A program made the translations under genes and the position numbers. From TMP-86 sp039807285 (GTDB lineage: Bacteria > Pseudomonadota > Gammaproteobacteria > Steroidobacterales > Steroidobacteraceae), in contig JBGAGK010000006.1 of the NCBI GenBank assembly GCA_044226785.1, positions 62,001-126,000 on the forward strand: 64,000 nt of DNA. The letters are read 5' to 3'. A model generated the notes under the pieces. That model ran no database searches. It had not been told where the DNA came from and saw nothing but the letters and a program-made list of their open reading frames with translations. Shown here piece after piece: positions 27,424 through 36,227 of the stretch. Position 1 is the stretch's first letter, and the number at the start of each line of letters is the position of its first letter.

Positions 27424-29892
27424 TCAGTTGACCAGCACGCCCGCGCTGCCGATCGCCGCGGCACACACGGCCTTGGTGACTGCCTGCTCGCGCGCCGCAC
27501 TGCAACTGCTCCCGTCACCACAGCCCAGGTTGCCCATCAGGGCATTGAGCTCGGTGGTCATGCCGGCTGAATCCTGGGAATTCAGGCTGGTACCCAGCGC
27601 GGAATTGACGATCGGGGCGATCACCGCGCTGCGACCCGAGGGCGTGCCGAATTTCGATCCGGCGCCGAAATTGACGCCCGGGAAGAATGCGCCGCGCCTT
27701 GTGGAGTCATTGACCAGTTCGCTGCAGTACTGGATGGCCAGCTGCGCGATGCCCACCTGATGGGAGGCCATGAAACCCTCGAGTGTCGGCACCACGGGCA
27801 GCTGCTGCTGCACGGTCTGGAAGGTCGAGGTGACATTGACGTTGCTGGCCGGGATCGTGGTGATGGCGGCAAACGACTGGTTGATGCGGTCGAAGGTGCG
27901 CACACCGATGTCCGATACCACCGTGCCATCGACCGGCGTTGGCGCAACCGGCACCGGTTCGGTCACCACATGGGTTTTCGTTCCCAGCTGGTCGAAGCTC
28001 AGGAAGAAGGTGTCGAATTTGGGTCCCTGGGCGGACCCGATCACCATGCCGATCGGTGACAACAGCTGTCCCTGGCCGGGGAAATAGTTCGACGAGGTGA
28101 CGGTCGTGCTCAGCGGGATGTAGGCCTGCCCGATGTTCGGCACGACACCGTTGATGCCGATCCGGATGCCCTTGATGACGATGCCGTCGGGCTTCGCGGC
28201 CGGGTCCAGCGATATGAAGGTGGGCTTTTCGAACAGGTAGGAGTAACTGTCGTACTGGCTGACCTGAAACATCACGTAGGCTTTGGCTACGCCCGTCGGC
28301 TGCTCGACGTTGAACAGAAGGAAGTACTTCTCGCCCACTCCGGCCGCGAAGTTCTGCCTGATCTGCGCATCGGTGAGCGCGCGGTTGTGGATCACGACCA
28401 TTCTGATCACGCCGGCCCAGGAACGGTTGCCCGATACCTCGTTGCCGAGGACCAGCGCAAAGGTGTTGTCCCAGTTGCCGAGGGTGCCGCCGGTCTGCTT
28501 GTCGACATCACCGGTGAACACGCCGTTCACGTAAATGCGCCGACCGTTGACCGGATCATAGGTGACCACGACATGCTGCAGCGAGGCCTGCGCCAGCCGT
28601 GCATCGTCGGTGGTCGACAGTGCCGGCATGCCGTTCGCATCCGTCTGGGAAGAGCGCAGGTACGCCGCATAGTCGAACTTGGACTGCCCGAGCGTGAAGT
28701 TGCGGGCATCGGTCCCGCCGGAGTAGCTGACGATGTAGGCGCCATCCTGGGTCACGTTGGCCGGCGCCACCCAGGCCTCGATGGTGAACTCCCCGGTGGC
28801 GAGGATCATGTCATGGAGTTTTTTGCTGGCGCCGGTCGAGGCCTGGGCCTTGCTTCCCGGGCCGAAGCTGAGGCCCCAGCCACCGACCCAGTTGACAGTG
28901 CCGGACAGCGTAAGATCCGCTGCCGGGTCGACGCCACTGGTGTCGTACGCAGTGAAACCATTGCCGGTCCGGAATTCGTATTTCGCAATGGCATTCGAAT
29001 CGTAACGGCTGCCGCCGCTGGCGACGGTGCCATCGTACATGCCCAGCGCCTTGCTGATGACCAGCGCGGGGTCGACATTGGTGACCGGCACCTGATTGGC
29101 AAATGCAGTGATGGCATCCTCCATGGTCTGCGATGCCAACACACAGTTGGAATTCCAACAGTTGTGGGACTCCTCCCGCAGCCGGATCACGAGGCGAGAC
29201 TGCGCTGGATTGCCCAGATTGATCTTCATGCGTGCCGCGGCATAGGCTTCATCCAGATCGGAAGACGCGAAGAACGGGGACTCCGGGGCCGCTGCCGAGT
29301 GCGAATGACAGGCAGAGCAGTGCTGCCTCAGCAGCGGATACACGGTTGAGGAGAACGACCCGGGATCACTGGGAAATTCCTTGCCACCACCGACGTCCTT
29401 CAGAACCGGGGCAGTGAGCTCGATCTGGGTCCCGCCGCCGGCCGATGCGCCAGCCCAGTTGGTGATCCAGGTGGTGAGAATGGACGCACAGGCGCTCGGG
29501 TCAGCCAGCCAGCAGTTGTGGCCACCTCCCACCTTGGCGACGATGCGGGAAGTCTTGGGATCGGAGAGATTGACCACCGTGTTGGCCTGGGAATACGCCA
29601 GGTTCACATCGTCGTTGCGGGCAAAATTCGGCATCTGCGCCGGTGATGTCGCGTTGTGGCACTGACCGCACCGGTTGGTCGACCGGACGTTGTCCCAGAA
29701 GTTGAGCTTGAACGCCTGGACATCCGCGGTGGCGGGTGCCGGGCCGGTGTAATCGGAGCCGGCCGTGACCGGGGTGACCGGGTTGGCCGTCACCGGCGCA
29801 CCGCCACCGCCGCAGGCGTTCAGCCCCAGTGCGAGGCTCATCATCAGCCAGACGCCAATCGTCGAGGATTTCATGTTGTATGACCTGTTCAT
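27424..29892 (-). CDS. Di-heme cytochrome lipoprotein with LamG domain
   Basis: 822 residues. A lipoprotein signal ends in LGLNAC near residue 27. Two related cytochrome-like repeats follow, each with a heme site (RCGQCHN near 75, HCSACHS near 190) and a distal HNCW motif about 60-70 residues on. Residues about 340-530 form a LamG/concanavalin-like domain (FTIEAWVAPANV, HVVVTYDPVNGRRIYVNGVF, ALTDAQIRQNF). The C-terminal 280 residues are of unknown fold. GTCACCGGC with AAGG precedes ATG 29892; ATG 29874 is an alternative. It lies between the Tat protein and a mono-heme protein in one operon. The role in electron transfer or surface binding is inferred. Confidence 0.8.
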   Translation of the reverse strand: MNRSYNMKSSTIGVWLMMSLALGLNACGGGGAPVTANPVTPVTAGSDYTGPAPATADVQAFKLNFWDNVRSTNRCGQCHNATSPAQMPNFARNDDVNLAYSQANTVVNLSDPKTSRIVAKVGGGHNCWLADPSACASILTTWITNWAGASAGGGTQIELTAPVLKDVGGGKEFPSDPGSFSSTVYPLLRQHCSACHSHSAAAPESPFFASSDLDEAYAAARMKINLGNPAQSRLVIRLREESHNCWNSNCVLASQTMEDAITAFANQVPVTNVDPALVISKALGMYDGTVASGGSRYDSNAIAKYEFRTGNGFTAYDTSGVDPAADLTLSGTVNWVGGWGLSFGPGSKAQASTGASKKLHDMILATGEFTIEAWVAPANVTQDGAYIVSYSGGTDARNFTLGQSKFDYAAYLRSSQTDANGMPALSTTDDARLAQASLQHVVVTYDPVNGRRIYVNGVFTGDVDKQTGGTLGNWDNTFALVLGNEVSGNRSWAGVIRMVVIHNRALTDAQIRQNFAAGVGEKYFLLFNVEQPTGVAKAYVMFQVSQYDSYSYLFEKPTFISLDPAAKPDGIVIKGIRIGINGVVPNIGQAYIPLSTTVTSSNYFPGQGQLLSPIGMVIGSAQGPKFDTFFLSFDQLGTKTHVVTEPVPVAPTPVDGTVVSDIGVRTFDRINQSFAAITTIPASNVNVTSTFQTVQQQLPVVPTLEGFMASHQVGIAQLAIQYCSELVNDSTRRGAFFPGVNFGAGSKFGTPSGRSAVIAPIVNSALGTSLNSQDSAGMTTELNALMGNLGCGDGSSCSAAREQAVTKAVCAAAIGSAGVLVN

Positions 29893-29904
29893 GCCGGTGA
29901 CCTT

Positions 29905-31107
29905 CTAGGGACCCATGCAGTAGACAGCCGAGTCAGCGAACACCTGCTTGAGCTTGTAACCACTCCTGAACCTGTTGATCATCGAGTCGATCTGGTTGCG
30001 GTCGGCCTGATTTGTGGGAGCCCGGTAGCAGACGGTCTTGAACACCTTTTCCACCTGGCAACGGGCGAATGCATCGCTCTTTGCCAGCTCCAGGCCCATC
30101 GATTTCGCGCCATTTCCCGAATGGGTGGAGTTCGCAGGCCACCCCAGGATCTGGTTGGGCCCTGCAATCCAGCGGTTGTCCCAGTGGTCATCCGGTGTCA
30201 CATAGCCGGGCTTGAAGTTGTCGGAGTTGATCAGGTACTTGGGCTGCACCTGTCCTTCGGTGTAGACGATCTTCCCTGCGGTCTGGTCGAAGTTGTAGTA
30301 CGCGTACGCCTGTGTCAGGGGATCCATGCCGCTGTGGCAGCCCATGCAGACATTGAGGTACAGGCGGCTGTCACCACCAGGACTCCGGCTCACGTCCTGC
30401 CGGACGCGGTCCGGCGCACGGGTTGGATCAATGAGGCTGCCCATGTCGTGACACAGATGATTCTGGATGGTGAAACTGAACATTGCCCGGTTGGTACCTG
30501 CAATGAAGAAGGCCTGTGCCGCTGCGCGCGTCGTGATGACCCCGGCCGTCGCTCCAGCCGGCAATCCCGTGACCGAAGACTGCGTGGTTGCCTGCAATGC
30601 GGTTTTCAGATCCGCACCGCTCGACTCGAGTTGTGCGTACATGTCATTGTTGGCAGGTGAGTAAGCCGCGCTCACGCCAGGCGTACCCGCCTTCGCCACG
30701 TATACGAGATCGGCCGACAGGAGGGTTGAGAAATCCACATCGTCCCGCACCATGCCGATGACCGTCGCCACGTAATCATTGAGCGGAGCAAACACGGTCT
30801 GCTCCCGGTTGGTCCAGGGCATCGCCATGTTCTTCAACGTGACGTTGTAGAAGTTCGGATTCTCCAGCGCGATCTGTGCGGCCGCATCGGCCGACGAGGA
30901 TGCCATCTGTGACAGGACCGCATCCGATGGCGGCACGCCGGCAATGCGGTCATGAATCCGCTTGGCCTGATCGCGGGTGATCGCACCCGCGTCGAGGTTT
31001 CCCAGGACAAGACTGACGGCCACCGCCACCCCGATCAGGGTTCGCATCGGTCTGGCTGGTGCATCCCGCCTGATCCTGATGGGCAGGGTCAGCATCCCGT
31101 TGTTCAT
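29905..31107 (-). CDS. Exported protein with a single c-type heme site
   Basis: 400 residues with an N-terminal signal (RTLIGVAVAVSLVLGN near 21-36). One heme-binding CMGCH lies near residue 258. Cysteines in LCHDMG and in the C-terminal part (CQVEKVFKTVC) may form disulfides or bind a cofactor. The frame opens at 31230, but the first 41 codons have no signal character; ATG 31107 places the signal peptide near the N-terminus. Its ribosome site is weak. It is the first gene of the leftward set with the di-heme lipoprotein (12 bases apart) and the Tat protein. The partner and substrate are unknown. Confidence 0.75.
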   Translation of the reverse strand: MNNGMLTLPIRIRRDAPARPMRTLIGVAVAVSLVLGNLDAGAITRDQAKRIHDRIAGVPPSDAVLSQMASSSADAAAQIALENPNFYNVTLKNMAMPWTNREQTVFAPLNDYVATVIGMVRDDVDFSTLLSADLVYVAKAGTPGVSAAYSPANNDMYAQLESSGADLKTALQATTQSSVTGLPAGATAGVITTRAAAQAFFIAGTNRAMFSFTIQNHLCHDMGSLIDPTRAPDRVRQDVSRSPGGDSRLYLNVCMGCHSGMDPLTQAYAYYNFDQTAGKIVYTEGQVQPKYLINSDNFKPGYVTPDDHWDNRWIAGPNQILGWPANSTHSGNGAKSMGLELAKSDAFARCQVEKVFKTVCYRAPTNQADRNQIDSMINRFRSGYKLKQVFADSAVYCMGP

Positions 31108-31376
31108 ATGCAGGTCCGTTTGACGTGTGTGTGAAATTCCACTGGCGGCGACTATACGCAGCCGGAATTGCGCTCCGGAATGTCTCAAGCAGACGACGTC
31201 GGTGTTGAGAGACAAAGCCGGTGCATGCAAACCGGCCTATATGCTGGTCTGAGAGCGAGAGTTCTTCTGTGAGTGTGTTAACAGAATCAGGACACGCATC
31301 GAAGCGAAGATGCGCGCATGCCACACACCCGTGAAGATCCGCCTGCGAAAACCTGAAAACCTGTGAGGATCATCGG
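31108..31376. promoter_or_regulatory. Divergent control region of the cytochrome genes
   Basis: The 269 bases between two divergent cytochrome-type genes must hold both promoters. An inverted repeat GCCGGT/ACCGGC (31217-31222 with 31231-31236) surrounds an AT-richer centre and could be an operator. A second short hairpin, CGCATC/GATGCG, lies near 31293-31312. TATAGT on the minus strand near 31151-31156 is a possible -10 without a good -35. GAGG lies 8 bases before the GTG start at 31377. Confidence 0.35.
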
Positions 31377-34079
31377 GTGACAATATCCATGGACAAGACC
31401 CACTACTGTGAACCGGCACACAACCGGTCCCGCGCACCCAGCCTTCGCATGATTCGCGCGTGGCGTTCGTTGCTGCTGGCCCCTGTGCTGCTGGTCCCTG
31501 TGCTGCTGGCAGCGTGCGCCGGTGGCAACAGCGGACATGCACCTGGGCTTGCGGGCGGGCAGATCGCCGACCCGGTCACGCTTGACTTCCCGCTGGCCTA
31601 TGTCAAGCGCCCGGTACCGACCCGCGACATCGACGTGCGCGACCTCATCACCTCCACGGCAGGGGGCGACCTTTTCATCCGCGACAAGGCCAGCGCCAGC
31701 GGCGTGGAGACAAATGTCACCAGGGACATCACCCAGGGCAAGGGCTTCGTGAAGGACCTGGACGTATCGCCGGACGGCACCCGCGTGGTCTTTGCACTGC
31801 GCCTGCCGCTGCTTGCAGACGCCACCGATGCGGAGCAGCCCACCTGGAACATCTGGGAATACGACGCGAAGGCGAAGACCCTGCGCCGTGTGATTGCCGA
31901 CGACATCACCGCCGAGAAGGGTCACGACATCGACCCGCATTACCTGCCTGACGGAAGGATCGTGTTCGCCTCCACCCGCCAGAACACTTCGCGCGCCATC
32001 CTGCTGGACGAAGGCCGGCCGCAATACGCGGCACAGACCGACAATCGTCAGCAGGCAGCATTCCTGCTGCATGTCATGAATACAGACGGTTCGGACATCC
32101 ACCAGATCAGCTTCAACACCAATCACGACTTCGATCCGTCGGTACTGAACAACGGGCAGATCGTGTTCTCGCGATGGGAACGCGTGAATGGCGGTGATCG
32201 CATCAATCTGTACCGCGCCAATCCCGACGGTACGGGGCTGGAGCTGTATTACGGGCAGAACAGCCATGCCACCGGCACCGCCGGATCGGTGATCCAGTTC
32301 CTCAGGGCTCGTTCCCGACCTGACGACAAGTTGCTGGTGATGACACGGCCCTTCCAGGGAACCCAGCAGGGGGGCGACCTGACGCTGATCGACGCTGAAC
32401 GCTTCGTCGAGATCAATCAGACCACCCTGGCCGCGGCCGGCGCACCAGGCCCCGGACAGACCCCCGCCACCACGACCAATGCATCCACCGTCCCCGATCA
32501 GCCCTCGCTCGGCGGGCGATTCGCATCCGCGTTCCCGTTGTACGACGGAACCAACCGCATGCTGGTGAGCTGGTCCCCCTGTCTCGTGCTCGACAACTCG
32601 GTGTCACCTGCGGCAACACGGGTCTGTACCGATGAGAACACTGCGGGCACGAATGTGCAGCTGGCGCCACCGCAGTACACCATCTGGGTCTACAACCTGG
32701 ATACCAACACCCTGCAACCGATGCTGGCGGCCGAAGATGGCATGATGATCGTGGACCCGGTCATCCTGCAGCAGCGCACACCCGCGCCTCCAGTGATCCC
32801 GGACAAGGTGCCGGGCGTCGACGTGGATCAGAACCTTGCGACCGAGGGCGTCGGCATCCTGGTCATCCGCAGCGTCTACGATTTCGACGGCATCGACACC
32901 GCGCGCCCGAACATTGCCGCCCTGGCCGATCCGAAACAGACCACCGCCGACCAGCGGCCGGACCGCTTTCTGCGCATTGAAAAGCCGGTGTCGATCCCGG
33001 ACAACGACGTACGCCGCGTCCCGGGATTTGCCTTTGGCCCCGCCGGGCTCGGCATGCGTGAGATCCTCGCCTATGCGCCGGTCGAACCGGATGGGTCGAT
33101 CAGGATCAAGGTGCCGGCAAACGTGCCCTTTGCGATCAGCGTGCTGGACAGGAACGGCCGTCGCGTCGGCCAGCGCCATGGCAGCTGGCTGCAACTGTTG
33201 CCCGGCGAAGTCCGTACGTGCAATGGCTGCCATGATGGCAACAAGCAGACCGCACACGGTCGTGACGGCCTGACCAACCCGGTGAACACCGGGGCAGCAT
33301 CCGACGGCAGACCCTTCCCGAATACCGATGCCAGCCTTGTCGCGAACTTCGGCGAAGTCATGGCCCAGACCCGGGCCCGGATCACCTGCATCACGGTCGA
33401 TGCCCCCGGCTGCTCCGTCATTCCGGGCATCAATATCGTCTACGACGACGTGTGGACCGATCCGGTGGCCGCCGGCCGCGCCAGGGATATGAGCTTTTCA
33501 TATCTGTATTCGGACCTGACCACGCCGGCGCCTTTCAACGGCAACTGCCTGCCGGCCTGGAGCAACCGTTGCAGGGCCACGATCCATTACCTGCAGCACA
33601 TCCAGCCGATCTGGAATTTCCCGCGCCAGACGCTGGCGGCGGATGGGGTCACGGTGCTCGCCGACCACACCTGCATCCTGTGTCACAACCCCAAGGACGC
33701 CGCCGGTACCACGCAGGTTCCGGCCGGACAGCTGGACCTCACCGATTCGACCTCCAATGCCGACCCCAACGTGGTGACTTCCTATGCGCAGCTGTTGTTT
33801 TCACACAATCAGCAAGAGCTTATTATGGGCGCCCTGCAGGATGTTATGGTAAACGGGCCGGTGGATCCCGCGACCGGCCTGCCGACCCAGGTTCCGGTGG
33901 TGCTTCCCGGCAGCATGAGTGCCGGCAGTGCCAATGCATCGACGGGATTTTTCAGCCGCTTCGACACAGGCGGCACTCACGCGGGCTGGTTGACGCCCGC
34001 CGAACTGAAGATGATCGCTGAATGGCTAGACATCGGAGCCCAGTACTACAACGATCCCTTCGTGGCCCCAGCGAACTGA
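31377..34079 (+). CDS. Hydrazine-synthase-alpha-like cytochrome lipoprotein
   Basis: 900 residues. A lipoprotein signal ends in VPVLLAAC near 47. A beta-propeller-like part (VSPDGTRVVFAL, YLPDGRIVFASTR, VLNNGQIVFSRWE) leads into a segment typical of the middle domain of hydrazine synthase alpha (RINLYRANPDGTGLELYYGQ near 285). Two heme-binding motifs follow: CNGCH near 620 and CILCH near 765. The family name refers to the anammox enzyme; most members are in other bacteria and have no known reaction, so hydrazine chemistry is not implied. GTG 31377 is preferred because GAGG lies 8 bases before it; ATG 31389 has no site. Confidence 0.8.
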   Translation: MTISMDKTHYCEPAHNRSRAPSLRMIRAWRSLLLAPVLLVPVLLAACAGGNSGHAPGLAGGQIADPVTLDFPLAYVKRPVPTRDIDVRDLITSTAGGDLFIRDKASASGVETNVTRDITQGKGFVKDLDVSPDGTRVVFALRLPLLADATDAEQPTWNIWEYDAKAKTLRRVIADDITAEKGHDIDPHYLPDGRIVFASTRQNTSRAILLDEGRPQYAAQTDNRQQAAFLLHVMNTDGSDIHQISFNTNHDFDPSVLNNGQIVFSRWERVNGGDRINLYRANPDGTGLELYYGQNSHATGTAGSVIQFLRARSRPDDKLLVMTRPFQGTQQGGDLTLIDAERFVEINQTTLAAAGAPGPGQTPATTTNASTVPDQPSLGGRFASAFPLYDGTNRMLVSWSPCLVLDNSVSPAATRVCTDENTAGTNVQLAPPQYTIWVYNLDTNTLQPMLAAEDGMMIVDPVILQQRTPAPPVIPDKVPGVDVDQNLATEGVGILVIRSVYDFDGIDTARPNIAALADPKQTTADQRPDRFLRIEKPVSIPDNDVRRVPGFAFGPAGLGMREILAYAPVEPDGSIRIKVPANVPFAISVLDRNGRRVGQRHGSWLQLLPGEVRTCNGCHDGNKQTAHGRDGLTNPVNTGAASDGRPFPNTDASLVANFGEVMAQTRARITCITVDAPGCSVIPGINIVYDDVWTDPVAAGRARDMSFSYLYSDLTTPAPFNGNCLPAWSNRCRATIHYLQHIQPIWNFPRQTLAADGVTVLADHTCILCHNPKDAAGTTQVPAGQLDLTDSTSNADPNVVTSYAQLLFSHNQQELIMGALQDVMVNGPVDPATGLPTQVPVVLPGSMSAGSANASTGFFSRFDTGGTHAGWLTPAELKMIAEWLDIGAQYYNDPFVAPAN

Positions 34080-34083
34080 CCTG

Positions 34084-34830
34084 ATGCGCCACCTGCTGCC
34101 GTTACTTCTGTGTGCGCAGATATTGCTGGGAACACCCGCTCTGGTCACTGCCAGGACTTCTGCCAGGCCCCTGGCACTGACCGTGACCGAACCCTATGTG
34201 GAAATGCACTCCGGCCCGGGCCGGGGTTACCCGGTCACCTACGTGGTTGGCCGTGGCGACAGCGTGCAGGTGATGTACAGCCGTACCGACTGGTTCAAGG
34301 TGCGCGCATCTCGCGGCCAGGAAGGCTGGGTCAAACGCGAAGAACTTGCCCTGACACAGCTTGCGGACGGCTCTCCCGCACCCATTCCTCCCTATCCGGA
34401 CTTCACGACCCATACATGGGAGTTCGGGGCCGCGTATGGCGTCTACAACCACCAGAACCTGGTGGCGGCCTATGTGGACTACGCCATCACCGACAGCCTG
34501 GACGCCGAACTGACCCTGCAACAGGCAATGGGTACCATCGACAACCGGTATCTCGCCACGCTCGGCATCCGTCACACCTTCATCCCCGAATGGAAATGGC
34601 TGTCTCCGACTGCGGGTCTTGGCACCGGTGTCCAATACATCGACAAGAGCACTCCGCCGCAGCCGCTGGACAAGACCAATCAGGTCGCTTACGTGACGCT
34701 GGGGCTGCGCGGCTTCATCACCCGGAAATTCATGTGGCGCCTCGACTGGCGCAATTACGTGGTCTTTACCCGAGAAAATGACAACAAGGAACCGGAAGAA
34801 TGGAAATTCGCCCTGGCAGTATTCTTCTGA
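34084..34830 (+). CDS. Exported SH3-domain protein with a C-terminal barrel-like part
   Basis: 248 residues. A signal peptide covers about 1-21 (LLPLLLCAQILLGTPALVTA). A bacterial SH3 domain follows near 28-90 (LTVTEPYVEMHSGPGRGYPV, WFKVRASRGQEGWVKRE), a fold that commonly binds peptidoglycan. The last 140 residues have alternating strands (AAYGVYNHQNLVAAYVDYAI, YVTLGLRGFITRKFMWRLDW) and end in Phe, as in a small outer-membrane barrel. It begins 4 bases after the hydrazine-synthase-like gene, so it is probably in the same unit. Its 3' end overlaps the next gene by 31 bases. Confidence 0.8.
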   Translation: MRHLLPLLLCAQILLGTPALVTARTSARPLALTVTEPYVEMHSGPGRGYPVTYVVGRGDSVQVMYSRTDWFKVRASRGQEGWVKREELALTQLADGSPAPIPPYPDFTTHTWEFGAAYGVYNHQNLVAAYVDYAITDSLDAELTLQQAMGTIDNRYLATLGIRHTFIPEWKWLSPTAGLGTGVQYIDKSTPPQPLDKTNQVAYVTLGLRGFITRKFMWRLDWRNYVVFTRENDNKEPEEWKFALAVFF

Positions 34831-35471
34831 TCGCGGCACTGATGTCCGGCTGCAGCTGGTTTCATCGGGGCCCGAAATCCCAGCCTGAAATCGTGCCCGA
34901 GCCGGTCGATGCCGACACATCCATCATCACCCCGCAGGTTCAGCGGCGGGTGATCAAGACGCCGAAGATCAAGGCGAGGAACTTCGAGATCGGCGCCAAC
35001 TTCGGAGCACTGAGCATCCAGGATTTCGGCACCAATCCCCTGTACGGAGCACGCCTCGCCTACCACGTGACCGAGGACATTTTCCTCGAAGGCAGCATCG
35101 CCCGCTCCAAGGCGGGCACCACCAGTCTCGAGGATGTGTTTCCGAACATCACGGTCCTGTCCGATTCCGGGAGAAAGCTCACGTACTACGACCTGGATGT
35201 GGGATACAACTTTCTCCCGGGAGAGGTTTTCCTGGGTCGCGGACGCGCCTTCAACACGGCGCTGTATGCCGTGGTCGGCATGGGTGCCGTGAAATTCGCG
35301 GACCAGGACAAGTTCGCCCTGAACTTCGGTGTCGGCACCCGCATCCTGCTCACCGACTGGCTGGACATGCATCTGGATGTCAAGGACCACGTGTTCGAGA
35401 CCGACATCACGGGTCGGACCAAGAATGTCCACAACATCGAAGCCACACTGGGCTTCGCCTGGTTCTTCTGA
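34800..35471 (+). CDS. Outer-membrane beta-barrel lipoprotein (OMP_myx_plus-like)
   Basis: 223 residues. A lipoprotein signal ends in ALMSGC near 18. A short Pro/Glu-rich linker leads to an eight-strand type barrel (ARNFEIGANFGALSIQDFGT, LTYYDLDVGYNFLPGEVFLG) that ends in AWFF. The pattern matches a barrel domain known mainly from Myxococcota and scattered Proteobacteria. The start lies 31 bases inside the SH3 gene, so expression of the two is coupled. The SH3 and barrel pair could link peptidoglycan to the outer membrane (inference). Confidence 0.82.
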   Translation: MEIRPGSILLIAALMSGCSWFHRGPKSQPEIVPEPVDADTSIITPQVQRRVIKTPKIKARNFEIGANFGALSIQDFGTNPLYGARLAYHVTEDIFLEGSIARSKAGTTSLEDVFPNITVLSDSGRKLTYYDLDVGYNFLPGEVFLGRGRAFNTALYAVVGMGAVKFADQDKFALNFGVGTRILLTDWLDMHLDVKDHVFETDITGRTKNVHNIEATLGFAWFF

Positions 35472-35487
35472 GCTGATGGAGATGACC

Positions 35488-35997
35488 ATGAAACGCAGGA
35501 ATCTTTCCATGATGACCCGCATCACATTGATGGCGATGATCACCGCCGGCGCAGGAATTTCCGTTGCGGGAGACGTCAATGCGCCTGCGGCCGATTTTTC
35601 GCTCGATTCGCTGGCCGGCAAGCCGGTCGCGCTGAGCCAGTTCAAGGGCAATGTGGTGATGGTCAACTTCTGGGCGACCTGGTGCGGCCCTTGCCAGCAG
35701 GAAATGCCGTTGCTGGACCAGATGTACAGGAAGTACAAACCGGCCGGATTCACCCTGCTGGGCGTCAACGTGGACAAGGAAGTACCTGCCGTGAAGGAAC
35801 TGCTCGAGCGCAAGCCGGTGAGTTTCACGGTCCTGATGGACCCCACGAGCACCGTCAGCCGCAGCTATCACGTGGCCGACATGCCCAGCACGGTGATCAT
35901 CGACCGCAAGGGCATGGTCCGCTACGTCCATCGCGGCTACCGCCCCGGCGATGAAAACGAATACCAGGACCGCATCCGGCAGTTGATCCGCGAATGA
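35488..35997 (+). CDS. TlpA-family thiol-disulfide protein with intact active site
   Basis: 169 residues, exported (signal TLMAMITAGAGISVAG near 12-27). The thioredoxin fold has NFWATWCGPCQQEMP with the catalytic WCGPC near residue 65, plus the cis-Pro loop DMPSTVIIDRKG. GGAG lies 6 bases before ATG 35488; two earlier in-frame ATGs exist but lack a site. It probably reduces apocytochrome cysteines or protects exported thiols. The CxxCH proteins encoded nearby are fitting clients. It overlaps the DUF4266 gene by 4 bases. It contrasts with the cysteine-free TlpA-like protein at 24962-25516. Confidence 0.9.
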   Translation: MKRRNLSMMTRITLMAMITAGAGISVAGDVNAPAADFSLDSLAGKPVALSQFKGNVVMVNFWATWCGPCQQEMPLLDQMYRKYKPAGFTLLGVNVDKEVPAVKELLERKPVSFTVLMDPTSTVSRSYHVADMPSTVIIDRKGMVRYVHRGYRPGDENEYQDRIRQLIRE

Positions 35998-36227
35998 CCA
36001 CCCGAAACCTCGCACGTCTGTCCGCGGTCCTGATCCTGCTTGCAGCAGCCGGCTGCAGCAGCATCAAACCCTGGGTCAAGCCCTACGAGCGGGATCGCAT
36101 GGCGGATCCCATCATGTCCTGGGACCGCGATGCGATCTCCTCGCAGTTCCTGGATCACGTATACGAATCGCGCGAAGGCTCCCGCGGCGCCACCGGGAAT
36201 ACCGGCGGCGGCTGTGGATGCAACTGA
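35994..36227 (+). CDS. DUF4266 small lipoprotein
   Basis: 77 residues. The lipoprotein signal ends in LLAAAGC near 21. The body holds WVKPYERDRMADPIMSWDRD, the hallmark of DUF4266, and ends in a Gly/Cys tail (GGGCGCN). It overlaps the TlpA gene by 4 bases and is followed at once by the DUF3570 gene. TlpA, DUF4266 and DUF3570 commonly travel together in bacteria, often with a flavin transferase (general knowledge), though none is seen here. The terminal Cys pair may be the target of the TlpA protein. That is inference. Confidence 0.9.
   Translation: MTTRNLARLSAVLILLAAAGCSSIKPWVKPYERDRMADPIMSWDRDAISSQFLDHVYESREGSRGATGNTGGGCGCN

Noticed and set aside
31217..31236. GCCGGT/ACCGGC hairpin considered as a second c-di-GMP riboswitch or a terminator
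   Set aside because: None of the GEMM blocks (GACGCAAAGC, GCGGGGTT) is present and the T-run is too short. It is kept only as a possible operator.
31377..34079. Hydrazine synthase as a true anammox function
   Set aside because: Only the middle-domain resemblance of the alpha subunit is seen. The beta/gamma subunits and other anammox genes are absent.
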